A stretch of 64,000 bases of DNA from Acidimicrobiaceae bacterium (GCA_002720485.1 PBIQ01000025.1:1-64000), one strand, 5' to 3'; shown: positions 53,283 to 62,489, counted from the stretch's first letter. Notes: generated by a model from the sequence alone, not told the origin. Program-made: numbers and translations.

Positions 53283-54341
53283 TTAGTATTCTGTCGGGAA
53301 CGAAGGGACAACCTTGTCAATGAGTTTCCAATATAAAGCTGTTTGTGAATCGATGCTTTCCCCGCTAAGCGCTAGATAGACCATTTTTTGTGGTCCTACT
53401 CTTCGAGGGATACTTACAGTTCCTCCAGAGCCTGGTATAAGTCCCATTTGTATCTCTGGGAGAGAGATAGAGATCGTTTCATCAGCAATAACGTTGTTGC
53501 TGAAAGCAGGCAGCTCGATCCCAGCACCAATGCAGTTCCCTTTCAAATGAACGGACATCCGATCATGGATTTCAGACATCCAAAAGGCAGGATTGCTTAC
53601 CATTCTTATGAGATGCGCTTCTGATGTGCTTTTTTGAAGACCAAACTCACTCAGGTCACCTCCGGAGCAGAAAGAATTTCCCTTACCCTCCAGTATCACC
53701 TGCTGGATGCTTCTGTCAGCAGCAGCGAATCGCAACTGCTCTACCAGTTCGTCGCGCATGGCAACCGAGAAAGCGTTAGCTTTATCCGGCCGATTAAGTG
53801 AAATTGTCAATACGGAACCATCGCGGTTACTAAGAATAGTAGAGGCTGAAGAGTTATCTTCGGGGAGAGCATCGCGTTCAGAAATCCAAGTTTGGAACTC
53901 CGGCCCTCCTTGCAGCGTGGCATAGACTGTAGATTCTGAAACTAATCCTTTAGCTACATCCAAATATGCGCGCTGACGCAGAAGCTGCACGAGCATAATT
54001 GAGGATTGCGGATTACTTATTACTGATGCTTCAATTCCAGAGATTGCTTCATCGACGTCTGAAACTTGTATCAAAGCTTCACACTGTGTGCTCGAAGTAG
54101 TGAATGCAAGATCAAAAGCACTTAGAGCATCATCAGCAATGTTGCTGACTCTGTCATCTCCGGATGCGATAGTGACTAGATTCAGCAGCTTGGAACATTC
54201 AAAAAACTCTTTAGCTTTCTCAAGAGTTACGCTTTCTGGATCGCTGTTAAGCTCAATATGCAGTATCCGTTGCTCTTTTTCGTAGATTCCTTCAGTAACG
54301 TACGGATTTCGAATGTAATCGAGAGCGTCATCAAACTTCAT
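53283..54341 (-). CDS. Two-domain enoyl-CoA hydratase/isomerase family protein
   Basis: A 352-residue protein. The C-terminal half (about 165-352) is a crotonase with SFCSGGDLSEF and the second oxyanion loop at NCIGAGIELPAF, then GLIPGSGGTVS. The N-terminal half (1-160) has no catalytic motif but keeps the pattern ISNPQSSIMLVQLLRQ and TLQGGPEFQTW, which recurs in a group of actinobacterial crotonases. It looks like a degenerate crotonase half. I start at the ATG at 54341; the TTG at 54374 would overlap the ligase stop. It is the last gene of the operon with the acyl-CoA ligase and the 102-residue protein. Confidence 0.82.
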   Translation of the reverse strand: MKFDDALDYIRNPYVTEGIYEKEQRILHIELNSDPESVTLEKAKEFFECSKLLNLVTIASGDDRVSNIADDALSAFDLAFTTSSTQCEALIQVSDVDEAISGIEASVISNPQSSIMLVQLLRQRAYLDVAKGLVSESTVYATLQGGPEFQTWISERDALPEDNSSASTILSNRDGSVLTISLNRPDKANAFSVAMRDELVEQLRFAAADRSIQQVILEGKGNSFCSGGDLSEFGLQKSTSEAHLIRMVSNPAFWMSEIHDRMSVHLKGNCIGAGIELPAFSNNVIADETISISLPEIQMGLIPGSGGTVSIPRRVGPQKMVYLALSGESIDSQTALYWKLIDKVVPSFPTEY

Positions 54342-54360
54342 AGTTTGAGAAGCCCCCACA

Positions 54361-55878
54361 TTAACCCTCGTCAATTGAGAGGCTACTTAAGTTCTCCCTC
54401 AGCACTCTCCGAAGAAGTTTTCCAGTTTCGTTATATGGGAGCTCGTCCACGATAACTACGTGATCCGGCGTTCGTGAAGAACGAAGTTGATTTTTTACAA
54501 ATTCCTTAACTTCAGTAGCTGATAAATCGCTCTCGCCGGTAGTAACTATTGCAGTAACAATAACTTCTCCCCAGTGTGTATCTGGTATTCCAAATGCTGC
54601 CGCATCTCGTATTTCTGAATGTGTTAGAAGAGTTTCTTCGATCTCTCCAGGTGAAATATTTTCACCCCCACGAATAATGATGTCATCTATACGTCCCTCA
54701 ACAAATAAATATCCCGACTCATCTAGAAAACCGCCATCGTTGGTAGGGAACCATCCATCGTCAGTTAGTTTCGTTCCATGACCGAGGTACTCTCCAGAGA
54801 CCTGCTCTCCTTTAACCCATATTTCCCCTGATATGCCCGTTTGAAGAACTTTCCCTTCTTCGTCTCGAATAGATACTTCAAGATTCGGCAGTGGTTTCCC
54901 AGCAGACGATAGACGTCGTCGGACTGCTTCCTCATCACTTTCTAAAGCATCGCGATGGTCTTCGGGGCCGAGAACAGAAATAGTGGAACTTGTTTCCGTC
55001 AGGCCATAGGCATTGACAAAGTTTGTATTCGGAAATAAATGAAGAGCTTTTTCAATGACTGGGCGGGGCATCTTACCACCCCCATATGAAAGTGCTCGCA
55101 GCGAATCTATCGAGACGCCGGGACGGTTCTCTAGCTCCTCAACAATCCGTGAGAGCATGGTAGGAACGACCATCGCATGAGTAATGGATTCGGCTATAGC
55201 TAGATCGATCCAGCTTGAGGGATCAAAATTAGGGAGTTGAACGATCCTTCTTCCCGCATAAACCGAGCTGCAAAGCGCTGCCATTCCTGCAACATGGTAG
55301 GGGGGGACAGATACTAGCGTCGCTTCTTCATCTCCTGCCCCCATAAATTCTACCGATCCTAAGATGTATGAAACTAAGTGAGAATGCCGAAGGACAGCTG
55401 CTTTTGGGGCACCTGTAGTTCCTGACGTAAATAGTAGGATCGCTATTTGATCTGGGTCCATGCTCCAATCAGCATCTGGAACGTCGCCGCTACTAGCTTG
55501 CGAAAGAAACCCTTCTCGTTCTATGGTTTCGAATTGAGGGACTTCCTCTAAAGGTCCTCGCATAGAAGCACTTGTTATTCCAACAGCTGGAGCGATTTCA
55601 CTTCCGAGTTCATGAATTTCAGTTTCTGTTAGTCGGTAATTTAGTGGGACAAATGGAAGTCCAGCCCATGCTGAACCAAAAAGTGCTGTAGGTAATGCGA
55701 CGCTAGATGTATCAAGAAAAGCTACTTTTTCTGCAGGGCTATTCCTAAATATCTCAGCTGCTCTTCCCGAGTTGCTATAAAGGGCTGAATAAGACACGCC
55801 TGAGCCGTCTTTGCTGCCGACCGCAATCCGGTCACCGAAGGCACTTGAAGCCATTTCCAGCAGCATCATGAGATTCAT
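54361..55878 (-). CDS. Acyl-CoA ligase (AMP-forming, FadD-like)
   Basis: A 505-residue ligase that activates a carboxylic acid through an acyl-adenylate. LLFTSGTTGAPKA near 150 is the phosphate loop, NAYGLTETSS near 298 the A5 motif, DGWFPTNDGG the A7 region, GRIDDIIIRGGENISPGEIE the hinge, and YNETGKLLRR the A10 motif with the catalytic Lys. Acid substrate unknown. It is flanked by the 102-residue protein (16 bp upstream) and the two-domain crotonase (19 bp downstream), so the three act together. The divergent CoA transferase may offer an alternative route to the same CoA ester. Confidence 0.92.
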   Translation of the reverse strand: MNLMMLLEMASSAFGDRIAVGSKDGSGVSYSALYSNSGRAAEIFRNSPAEKVAFLDTSSVALPTALFGSAWAGLPFVPLNYRLTETEIHELGSEIAPAVGITSASMRGPLEEVPQFETIEREGFLSQASSGDVPDADWSMDPDQIAILLFTSGTTGAPKAAVLRHSHLVSYILGSVEFMGAGDEEATLVSVPPYHVAGMAALCSSVYAGRRIVQLPNFDPSSWIDLAIAESITHAMVVPTMLSRIVEELENRPGVSIDSLRALSYGGGKMPRPVIEKALHLFPNTNFVNAYGLTETSSTISVLGPEDHRDALESDEEAVRRRLSSAGKPLPNLEVSIRDEEGKVLQTGISGEIWVKGEQVSGEYLGHGTKLTDDGWFPTNDGGFLDESGYLFVEGRIDDIIIRGGENISPGEIEETLLTHSEIRDAAAFGIPDTHWGEVIVTAIVTTGESDLSATEVKEFVKNQLRSSRTPDHVVIVDELPYNETGKLLRRVLRENLSSLSIDEG

Positions 55879-55894
55879 ATTTGCGTCCTTTTTA

Positions 55895-56203
55895 TCAATC
55901 AGAAGCGGGCAGAGGTTTACTTTCTTTGATCTCTAATAATGTATCTCCCACTCCCAGAGAGCCAGTACCCGGCTTAGTGCAGAGTAGCTCAAGGGTTTCT
56001 TCAGGATTTACATACCGCTTTCCCATTAGAGTTCCGCCATCTGCGCCTTCTACAGGGGTGCCACTTTCCCCTTCAGAATTTGTGGGATCGGTCATTGGAA
56101 CCCCTCCACATCGAATATCGAGATCTTCTGCGGGGGCTTTCACTGCTATTACTTCCGTGTCGCAGACGGCGCTTTTCAGGCGACTTCCTGCTCGTAGCTC
56201 CAT
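55895..56203 (-). CDS. Conserved-looking small protein linked to an acyl-CoA ligase, function unknown
   Basis: A soluble protein of 102 residues with three cysteines (C14, C32, C75) in KSAVCDTEVI, DIRCGGVPM and LELLCTKPGTGSL. It is predicted to be mostly beta strand. I do not recognise a named family, but this type of sequence is familiar as a hypothetical protein next to acyl-CoA synthetase genes in actinobacteria. It has a strong AAAGGAG site 7 nt before its ATG and leads the operon with the ligase and the two-domain crotonase. The spaced CxxC-free cysteines and the constant gene linkage suggest a binding or accessory role; no catalytic motif is visible. Confidence 0.7.
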   Translation of the reverse strand: MELRAGSRLKSAVCDTEVIAVKAPAEDLDIRCGGVPMTDPTNSEGESGTPVEGADGGTLMGKRYVNPEETLELLCTKPGTGSLGVGDTLLEIKESKPLPASD

Positions 56204-56277
56204 ATTATTTCTCCTTTGAACTTATGCTTACAATCATTTCGCATTCTCAAGACCATTGCCAACGCCAACTCTTCCTC

Positions 56278-56283
56278 TACGGT
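56278..56283 (+). promoter_or_regulatory. Predicted -10 box of a leaderless promoter (CoA transferase)
   Basis: TACGGT followed by 7 nt and the ATG at 56291, which supports this ATG over the in-frame TTG at 56216. Confidence 0.45.
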
Positions 56284-56290
56284 ATGTGTA

Positions 56291-57502
56291 ATGGAGAGCG
56301 TAATTCTTAATGACCCATTTCTCGAAGCACAGAAACACTTACTAGAACTTACACGCCGACTCCCACCTGGGACAGTTCCAACTTCAGTAATTGATGATTT
56401 ATCGTCAGTGCACTCTCATTGGCCGATTTGGCCTGATGTCGCTCTTGCCGATTTGGTAGGGCCACCAAATGTTCGATTAAAGAGACTAGATCTTCGGTGG
56501 CTTCATCGCTTTAGAGCCACTACGTCGCTTTTAAGCTGGCTATCAGCGCAACTTGGCGGCCCCAAAGGGGGTCCAAGCGCATTGTCATTGGTAGTTGAGC
56601 GGGCACCGCTGTTAGGCCACAGAGGATGGGGGCATATTTCTGCGGGAGGATCATGCCGGATACTTTCAACAGCTGACAGCCATATAGCAGTGAACTTACC
56701 AAGAGTTGATGATCAACAAAGCGTCACAGCATGGTTAGATGACCCTGTAGATGGCTCCGATTGGGCTGCTATTGAGCGAACTGTCAAACAAATAGGTTCG
56801 ACCGAACTTCTCAAACGAGCGAAACTGTTGGGAATGCCAGTTTCCGTAGTAGGGGAGACGAAGACTTCATCAGAGGTTCAACATTATGCGGGGTGGGAAG
56901 TACAGTTCAGCAGAGATCCAAAGGTAGTTGACTTATCAAGCATGTGGGCGGGGCCGCTGTGTAGCTGGTACCTGATGCGCCTTGGGGCAAGAGTTACAAA
57001 AATCGAATCTTTATCTCGTCCAGATGGAGCACAGAATGAGGCCAATCCCTTCTATCGACGTTTGAATCAAGGTAAGGAGATACTGACTCTTAATTTCGAA
57101 AACACCAAAGATATCGACAGATTACGAAACAGAGTCCGTGATGCAGACATAGTGATTGAAGGATCGCGTCCACGAGCGCTTGAGCATTTAGGTATAAACG
57201 CTCAAGAAGAGGTTCAAAGAGGTGCAATATGGTGTTCGATTACAGGGTATGGGCGGTATAGGGAACCAGATCGCGTTGGATTTGGTGACGATGCAGCGGC
57301 TGGAGCCAATCTTCTAGCTGAAGTTAACGATTCTCTATGGTTTTTGGGTGATGCGATTGCTGACCCACTTACCGGTGCTACCGCTGCGGCACTGATTATG
57401 GGCCATTGGCTAGGCTGCTCGAGCATCCTACTTGATCTCGGGTTGTCACCGACCGCAGCACTCTACTCCCAGGGATTGCCATCCTCCGGAGAAACTTTTT
57501 GA
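56291..57502 (+). CDS. Divergent family III CoA transferase (CaiB/BaiF-like)
   Basis: A 403-residue protein. VVDLSSMWAGPLCSWYLMRLGARVTKIES (read in two pieces, from about residue 214) is the family opening, but it sits in the middle of the protein and not at its N-terminus. After it come GKEILTLNF and DIVIEGSRPRALEHLG, both usual. The first 210 residues do not match the start of a normal member and look like the C-terminal half of another CoA-transferase domain or an unrelated domain. The expected GQxVDxS active-site motif is not evident: GDAIADPLTGATAAA is present but the protein ends soon after. It may lack transferase activity. Confidence 0.75.
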   Translation: MESVILNDPFLEAQKHLLELTRRLPPGTVPTSVIDDLSSVHSHWPIWPDVALADLVGPPNVRLKRLDLRWLHRFRATTSLLSWLSAQLGGPKGGPSALSLVVERAPLLGHRGWGHISAGGSCRILSTADSHIAVNLPRVDDQQSVTAWLDDPVDGSDWAAIERTVKQIGSTELLKRAKLLGMPVSVVGETKTSSEVQHYAGWEVQFSRDPKVVDLSSMWAGPLCSWYLMRLGARVTKIESLSRPDGAQNEANPFYRRLNQGKEILTLNFENTKDIDRLRNRVRDADIVIEGSRPRALEHLGINAQEEVQRGAIWCSITGYGRYREPDRVGFGDDAAAGANLLAEVNDSLWFLGDAIADPLTGATAAALIMGHWLGCSSILLDLGLSPTAALYSQGLPSSGETF

Positions 57503-57522
57503 CCGATAAAGAGCTTCTCGAG

Positions 57523-58068
57523 TCAATTAAGTTTCGGATCTTTTGGGTAATTCGCTAACCAAGCCATCGGCCCATTCTGGCGTCGAAGTATCATCGACCA
57601 TAGCTCGCGATAATTTGAACTAAAAACATCAAACGGATCTGCCTCAACGACAAACCATGCGTCTGCAGCAAGTTCAGAATCGAGTTGCATTGGACCCCAA
57701 CCTGAATAGCCAGAAAACACTTTCATCTCCGTAAGAGAACTCGGTAGTTTTTCTGGATCTGAAGCTAAATCAATTATCCCTACATTTGAGAAAACAAAGC
57801 GATGGTCTTCAGTCGTTTCTCCTACGAACCTTCCAAGAGCCAGACAAGAATTTGGTTCAACCGGCCCTCCGATGAATATCTCAGGGATAGTGCTGGTGTA
57901 TGGAGCCCATTCCGGAAGAATTTCCTGCGTGGTCGTTTTCGTAGCTTGATTCAGAACCAGGCCAACAGCACCAGTATTCGTATGCTCGATCATCAAGACA
58001 ACAGACCGTTCGAAATTCCGGTCGCCCATAAGAGGGCTTGCGATAAGAAGCTTTCCTGCCGTGTTCAG
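57523..58068 (-). CDS. YqgE/AlgH (UPF0301) family protein, predicted CTG start
   Basis: A 181-residue member of a widespread family without a firm biochemical role. Reading from the first ATG (58029) loses the conserved opening strand. Thirteen in-frame codons upstream encode LNTAGKLLIASPL, which with the following MGDRNFERSVVLMIEH gives the full family start. None of those codons is ATG, GTG or TTG. The first is CTG at 58068, and GGAG lies 8 nt before it. The CTG overlaps the serC stop. IFIGGPVEPNSC and FSGYSGWGPMQLDSEL are the other conserved parts. It is co-transcribed with serC. Confidence 0.85.
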   Translation of the reverse strand: MNTAGKLLIASPLMGDRNFERSVVLMIEHTNTGAVGLVLNQATKTTTQEILPEWAPYTSTIPEIFIGGPVEPNSCLALGRFVGETTEDHRFVFSNVGIIDLASDPEKLPSSLTEMKVFSGYSGWGPMQLDSELAADAWFVVEADPFDVFSSNYRELWSMILRRQNGPMAWLANYPKDPKLN

Positions 58069-59195
58069 ATGAGTGACTCCAGTAAATAGTCGATACTGCT
58101 TGTTAAAGCTTCGATGTCATTGGGTTCGATAGCGGGGAAAGTAGCGACCCTTATCTGGTTTCGCCCAATTTTTCTATAGCCACCAATATCCAGTATTCCA
58201 TTCTCTCTGCATGCTGCCACCAAGGTATCGGCATCGATGCTTTCATCGATATCTATAGTTACTACTACTGGGCTTCGAAGATCCATATCGTTCACAAACG
58301 GCGCCGCATATTGATGATTCTCAGCCCACTGGTACAAGTGTGTCGATGATTCCATGGAACGCCTGCTTGCCCATTCAAGTCCGCCCTGCTCATTCATCCA
58401 TTCAATCTGATGGACTGTTAGGAAAATCGTAGAGAGCGCAGGAGTGTTGTATGTCTGATTTTTCCGGCTATTCTCCAACGCTATTTTTAAATCGAGTCCA
58501 GCTGGGACCCACCTGCCACTATTTGCAATTTCCTCAATCCGGTCGATACCTGCGGGCGAACAAGCAGCAATCCATAACCCTCCATCGCTAGCAAAGCTCT
58601 TTTGTGGAGAGAAATAGTAGCAATCAACTTCTTTCGGATCCCAAAGCATCCCACCAGCGGCTGAAGTAGCATCCACGGCAACAAGAGCCGTATCCGATGA
58701 CATCATTTCTGGTCTTCTAAGCGGTATAGCAACTCCAGTAGAGGTCTCATTCTGTGTCAGAGCATACAGGTCAACATTCGATGGTGAAGGGGAAGGCGCC
58801 GATCCGAATTCAGCCGTCATTATTTCTGGAGTACTCAAATGTGGGGCATTAATGACTGCCTGAGAAAATTTTGATGAGAACTCGCCAAATACTAAGTGCT
58901 GGCTTTTCTCCCGAATCAGTCCAAAGGATGCAGCATCCCAGAACAGGGTCGCACCGCCATTTCCAAGGAGTATTTCCCAGTCATCTGGAAGCTCAAACAA
59001 ACTTGCTAATCCTTCTTGGAGTCTTTGAACCATGGATTTTACTGTGCTTTGTCGGTGGCTTGTCCCGAGATAACTTTCTGAAATTGCTGAAAGGGAATCA
59101 ACCGCTTCTTTCCTTACTAACGATGGTCCGCTTCCGAATCTTCCATCACTAGGCAGCAGCTCAGAAGGTACAGTGATCGATTTACTAGTTTCCAT
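58065..59195 (-). CDS. serC: Phosphoserine aminotransferase, actinobacterial type
   Basis: PLP enzyme that makes phosphoserine from 3-phosphohydroxypyruvate in serine synthesis. At 376 residues it resembles the mycobacterial form. It opens IPSDG-like with LLPSDGRFGSGPS, has TSHRQSTVKS near 47, and YYFSPQKSFASDGGLW with the PLP-binding Lys near 193. VATFPAIEPNDIEALTSSIDYLL is the closing helix of the family. A TANNNT box lies 6 nt before the ATG at 59195. The yqgE-like gene overlaps its stop codon. Confidence 0.93.
   Translation of the reverse strand: METSKSITVPSELLPSDGRFGSGPSLVRKEAVDSLSAISESYLGTSHRQSTVKSMVQRLQEGLASLFELPDDWEILLGNGGATLFWDAASFGLIREKSQHLVFGEFSSKFSQAVINAPHLSTPEIMTAEFGSAPSPSPSNVDLYALTQNETSTGVAIPLRRPEMMSSDTALVAVDATSAAGGMLWDPKEVDCYYFSPQKSFASDGGLWIAACSPAGIDRIEEIANSGRWVPAGLDLKIALENSRKNQTYNTPALSTIFLTVHQIEWMNEQGGLEWASRRSMESSTHLYQWAENHQYAAPFVNDMDLRSPVVVTIDIDESIDADTLVAACRENGILDIGGYRKIGRNQIRVATFPAIEPNDIEALTSSIDYLLESLI
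58066..58080 (-). promoter_or_regulatory. Ribosome-binding site and CTG start of the YqgE-like gene
   Basis: On the minus strand GGAG (58080-58077) is followed by 8 nt and CTG (58068-58066). The last two bases of that CTG are the first two of the serC TGA stop (58067-58065). The spacing is ideal for initiation. Confidence 0.6.
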
Positions 59196-59201
59196 ATCCA
59201 G

Positions 59202-59207
59202 AATCTA
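59202..59207 (-). promoter_or_regulatory. Predicted -10 box of a leaderless promoter (serC)
   Basis: TAGATT on the minus strand followed by 6 nt and the ATG at 59195. Confidence 0.55.
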
Positions 59208-59325
59208 CTCCGGTTCCCTAGTCAGATGGCGAAAGAAAGAGGAAAAACAAGAAACTTCAACCAAAACAACGAAATGATCTGCATTCTTTGTGTGGATAGA
59301 CCAAGATAGTGAAACTGAACTTAAC

Positions 59326-59337
59326 GGAGGAAAATTG
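59326..59337 (+). promoter_or_regulatory. Ribosome-binding site that sets the TTG start of the aminotransferase
   Basis: GGAGG, four A residues and TTG. It decides for TTG at 59335 over the in-frame GTG at 59290, which has no ribosome-binding site. Confidence 0.65.
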
Positions 59338-60537
59338 TCTGATCGATCTCGGGTGTCAGCACGCGTTGGGGCGATATCACCATCTGCCACGCTTGCTGTC
59401 ACAAACAAGGCGAAAGAACTGAAATCAGCTGGAGCCCCAGTCATAGGATTTGGAGCTGGGGAACCAGACTTTCCAACTCCAGAACATATTCTTGATGCAG
59501 CGAAAAAAGCAATTTCTGACCCAGTTAATCACCGGTATAGTCCAGCTGGTGGATTACCGGAGCTAAGAGAAGCGTTAGCTCAAAAAACCGAGCGTGACTC
59601 CGGGTTACTTATCTCTCCAGACCAGATAGTAGTTACGAATGGGGGGAAACATGCTGTGTACAACTGTATGCAAGTACTCCTCGATGCAGGAGATGAAGTC
59701 CTTTTACCTTCTCCTTATTGGACGACATACCCGGAGCCTGTGGCTCTCGCTGGAGCAACGACAAAAGTCATTCCCACTTCAGAGGAAACCGGATTTCGAA
59801 TATCCATAGAGCAGCTTGATGCAGCAAAAACCGCGAAGACTAAGGCTTTGATATTTTGCTCCCCTTCAAACCCGACGGGAGCAGTCTACCCGAAAGAAGA
59901 AATCGAGGCGATAGGTAAATGGGCAGTTGACAACAATGTATGGGTCATCACGGATGAAATATACGAACATTTGGTTTACGGGGGAAACGAACACTTTTCG
60001 CTTCCGACCCTTGTGCCTGAGATCCAGGACAGGTGTATTGTGCTTAACGGAGTAGCCAAGACATACGCGATGACAGGTTGGCGAGTCGGCTGGATCATAG
60101 CTCCTCCTGATGTTGCCAAGGCATCTTCCACGTTGCAGTCTCACCAGACCTCAAATGTTGCGAACATTTCGCAGCGTGCTGCTCTAGCTGCAGTTTCAGG
60201 CCCCCTCGATGACGTAAAAAAAATGAGAGAAGCATTCGATAGGCGACGCCAAGTAATGTTCAAGATGCTCTCTCAAATACAAGGAGTTTCTATCCTCGAG
60301 CCACAAGGGGCATTCTATGCGTTCCCAAATTTTGAAGGAGTCCTAGGAAAATCGTTTCGAGGTCAGACTCCTGAAACGACTCTTGACCTAGCAAAGATAC
60401 TTCTTGAAGAGGTCCACGTTGCCCTCGTACCTGGAGAAGCATTTGGATCTCCTGGGTATGCCAGAATCTCATTCGCGCTCGGGGATGATGAACTTGAAGA
60501 AGGCATCCAAAGAGTTGCAGAGTTACTGCAAAGTTAA
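59335..60537 (+). CDS. Aspartate aminotransferase (class I, PLP-dependent)
   Basis: Transfers the amino group between aspartate and 2-oxoglutarate; related members use other amino acids. The 400-residue protein starts at TTG ([14 protein letters not shown]). [15 protein letters not shown] near 36, [15 protein letters not shown] with the conserved NPTG, and [16 protein letters not shown] with the PLP Lys near 235 are intact. ARISFAL with the substrate-binding Arg is near the C-terminus. This sequence belongs to the I-gamma/Ib branch typical of bacteria other than enterics. An S9 peptidase starts 5 bp downstream. Confidence 0.93.
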   Translation: MSDRSRVSARVGAISPSATLAVTNKAKELKSAGAPVIGFGAGEPDFPTPEHILDAAKKAISDPVNHRYSPAGGLPELREALAQKTERDSGLLISPDQIVVTNGGKHAVYNCMQVLLDAGDEVLLPSPYWTTYPEPVALAGATTKVIPTSEETGFRISIEQLDAAKTAKTKALIFCSPSNPTGAVYPKEEIEAIGKWAVDNNVWVITDEIYEHLVYGGNEHFSLPTLVPEIQDRCIVLNGVAKTYAMTGWRVGWIIAPPDVAKASSTLQSHQTSNVANISQRAALAAVSGPLDDVKKMREAFDRRRQVMFKMLSQIQGVSILEPQGAFYAFPNFEGVLGKSFRGQTPETTLDLAKILLEEVHVALVPGEAFGSPGYARISFALGDDELEEGIQRVAELLQS

Positions 60538-60542
60538 TAGCG

Positions 60543-62477
60543 ATGGAATCTCCGAGTAGGCTCCCATTCGGAAGTTGGCCCTCACCCATATCTGCGCAGT
60601 CGCTCGTCGAAGGTGTTTCAACCGTTTCGGATATCTTTACAGACGGTGACGATATATGGTGGGCAGAGTCGAGGCCGGATGAAGGTGGTAGAACCGCGAT
60701 TATGCTCCATCAAAAAGGTGGGCAACCTCGTGAAGTGACTCCACCCGATGCAAATGTCCGTTCACGAGTTCACGAATATGGAGGCGGAGCATGGTTTGTC
60801 GCCGATGGATCTCTCTATTACGTAGAATTTCAAGATCAACGCATCCGTCGAATTTCTGCTGAAGGGCAGATCGACCTTTTGACTCCAGAATCACCGGAGA
60901 ATCAATCATGGAGGTTCGCTGACGGTCGGATAATGCCTGACGGTGAATCCATAGTTTGCATCCGAGAAGTTCACTATCACATTGATGATGAAACGGTTCT
61001 CGAGCCAGATAATCAGATTGTCTCAATACCAACCGACGGTAGTTTGGAAATCAAGGAACTAGTTGTTGGGGCTGACTTCTATGCCTTTCCTCGCCCTTCA
61101 CCCGATGGAGAATTTCTTGCGTGGGTCCAATGGCTTCATCCATCAATGCCATGGTACGGAACTGAATTGTGGGTTGGTCAAATCGAGGATAGCCACGTAA
61201 TTAAGGCAAAAAAGGTTGAAGGGGGAATGGAGGAATCCATAATGCAGCCTGAATGGTCCCACGACTCCGATCTCTTTTTCTTAAGTGACCGGACAGGCTG
61301 GTCAAACTTGTACCGGTTCAATCCCGAAGGGAGCCTTCTTGAGTGCGGCGGCGATTTTGATATCGCAGGTCCCCTGTGGGGTTTAGGTCAATCACGGTAT
61401 GCAATTACATGCAACAAAGAGGTTCTTCTCGCAGCCCGAAATACGCATACTGATCTACTGATAAACAGCACAACTGGTTCGGTTGTCGAAAGCTGGGCAA
61501 CCATCCATTCCATCAGATGCTTATCATCTGGAGTTCCTATAGTCGTAGTTTCTACCCATCAATCTGGGCCCACTGTCATTCAAATATCACCGGAACAAGA
61601 AATCATTAGCCATCCAAAATCGCACGGATTATCAAATGAATATCTCCCAGAACCGGAACTTCACACGTTCCCTTCAATGGATGGGGGAGAAGCATATGCT
61701 CTCTTCTACCCACCTGCTCACCCCAACCATGTTGGTTTAACCGATGAAACGCCCCCTCTTCTTGTCTTAGCTCACGGAGGACCTACTGGAAGTGCCAGAA
61801 ATGAACTGCAATTAGGTTTGCGTTACTGGACTAGTCGTGGATGGGCGGTCGTTGACGTAAATTACCGAGGAAGCACCGGATTTGGCAGGGCCTATATGGA
61901 GGAATTAGATGGCGAATGGGGCATAAAAGATGTTGAGGATTGTGTCGCCGCCGCGGACTATTTGGTCTCGAAAGGACTTGCTGACCCAGAACGTTTAGCT
62001 ATTAAGGGAGGAAGCGCAGGCGGATTCACCGTCCTCGCGGCTCTGGCATTCCATTCGACCTTTTCTGCAGGTGCTAGTAGATATGGCGTTGCTAATCTCG
62101 AAAGCCTTGCTCTTGATACGCATAAATTCGAGTCACGGTATCTTGACCGCTTAATAGGAATCTACCCAGATGAAAGAGAAACCTATGTAGAACGTTCTCC
62201 AATTAACCATTCCGAGAAATTCACCTGCCCTATGATAATTCTCCAAGGAACTGATGATGCCGTTGTCCCTCAAAACCAAGCAGACCATATTGTTTCAGCA
62301 TTAAAAGAAGGAGAGATTCCTCATTCGTACCTTCTCTTCAGCGGAGAAGGCCATGGATTTAGAAAGGCTGAAAATATTGTGGCCGCACTGGAAGCTGAGT
62401 ATTCGTTTTTCGCACAAATTTTCGGATTTGACCCTTCAGACCAGATACAACAGATCGAAATAGTAAGAGGCGACTAA
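60543..62477 (+). CDS. S9 family peptidase (prolyl oligopeptidase / acylaminoacyl peptidase-like)
   Basis: A 644-residue serine peptidase. Residues about 20-390 form a beta-propeller; PRPSPDGEFLAWVQW and PEWSHDSDLFFLSDRTGWSN are typical blade sequences. The alpha/beta-hydrolase domain follows: LAHGGPTGSA is the oxyanion region, KGGSAGGFT holds Ser491, GTDDAVVP the Asp and GEGHGFR the His. No signal peptide is visible, so it is cytoplasmic. It should cleave short peptides, possibly after proline or acylated residues. It begins 5 bp after the aminotransferase and is likely in its operon. Confidence 0.92.
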   Translation: MESPSRLPFGSWPSPISAQSLVEGVSTVSDIFTDGDDIWWAESRPDEGGRTAIMLHQKGGQPREVTPPDANVRSRVHEYGGGAWFVADGSLYYVEFQDQRIRRISAEGQIDLLTPESPENQSWRFADGRIMPDGESIVCIREVHYHIDDETVLEPDNQIVSIPTDGSLEIKELVVGADFYAFPRPSPDGEFLAWVQWLHPSMPWYGTELWVGQIEDSHVIKAKKVEGGMEESIMQPEWSHDSDLFFLSDRTGWSNLYRFNPEGSLLECGGDFDIAGPLWGLGQSRYAITCNKEVLLAARNTHTDLLINSTTGSVVESWATIHSIRCLSSGVPIVVVSTHQSGPTVIQISPEQEIISHPKSHGLSNEYLPEPELHTFPSMDGGEAYALFYPPAHPNHVGLTDETPPLLVLAHGGPTGSARNELQLGLRYWTSRGWAVVDVNYRGSTGFGRAYMEELDGEWGIKDVEDCVAAADYLVSKGLADPERLAIKGGSAGGFTVLAALAFHSTFSAGASRYGVANLESLALDTHKFESRYLDRLIGIYPDERETYVERSPINHSEKFTCPMIILQGTDDAVVPQNQADHIVSALKEGEIPHSYLLFSGEGHGFRKAENIVAALEAEYSFFAQIFGFDPSDQIQQIEIVRGD

Positions 62478-62489
62478 AGCTTAATTGAG

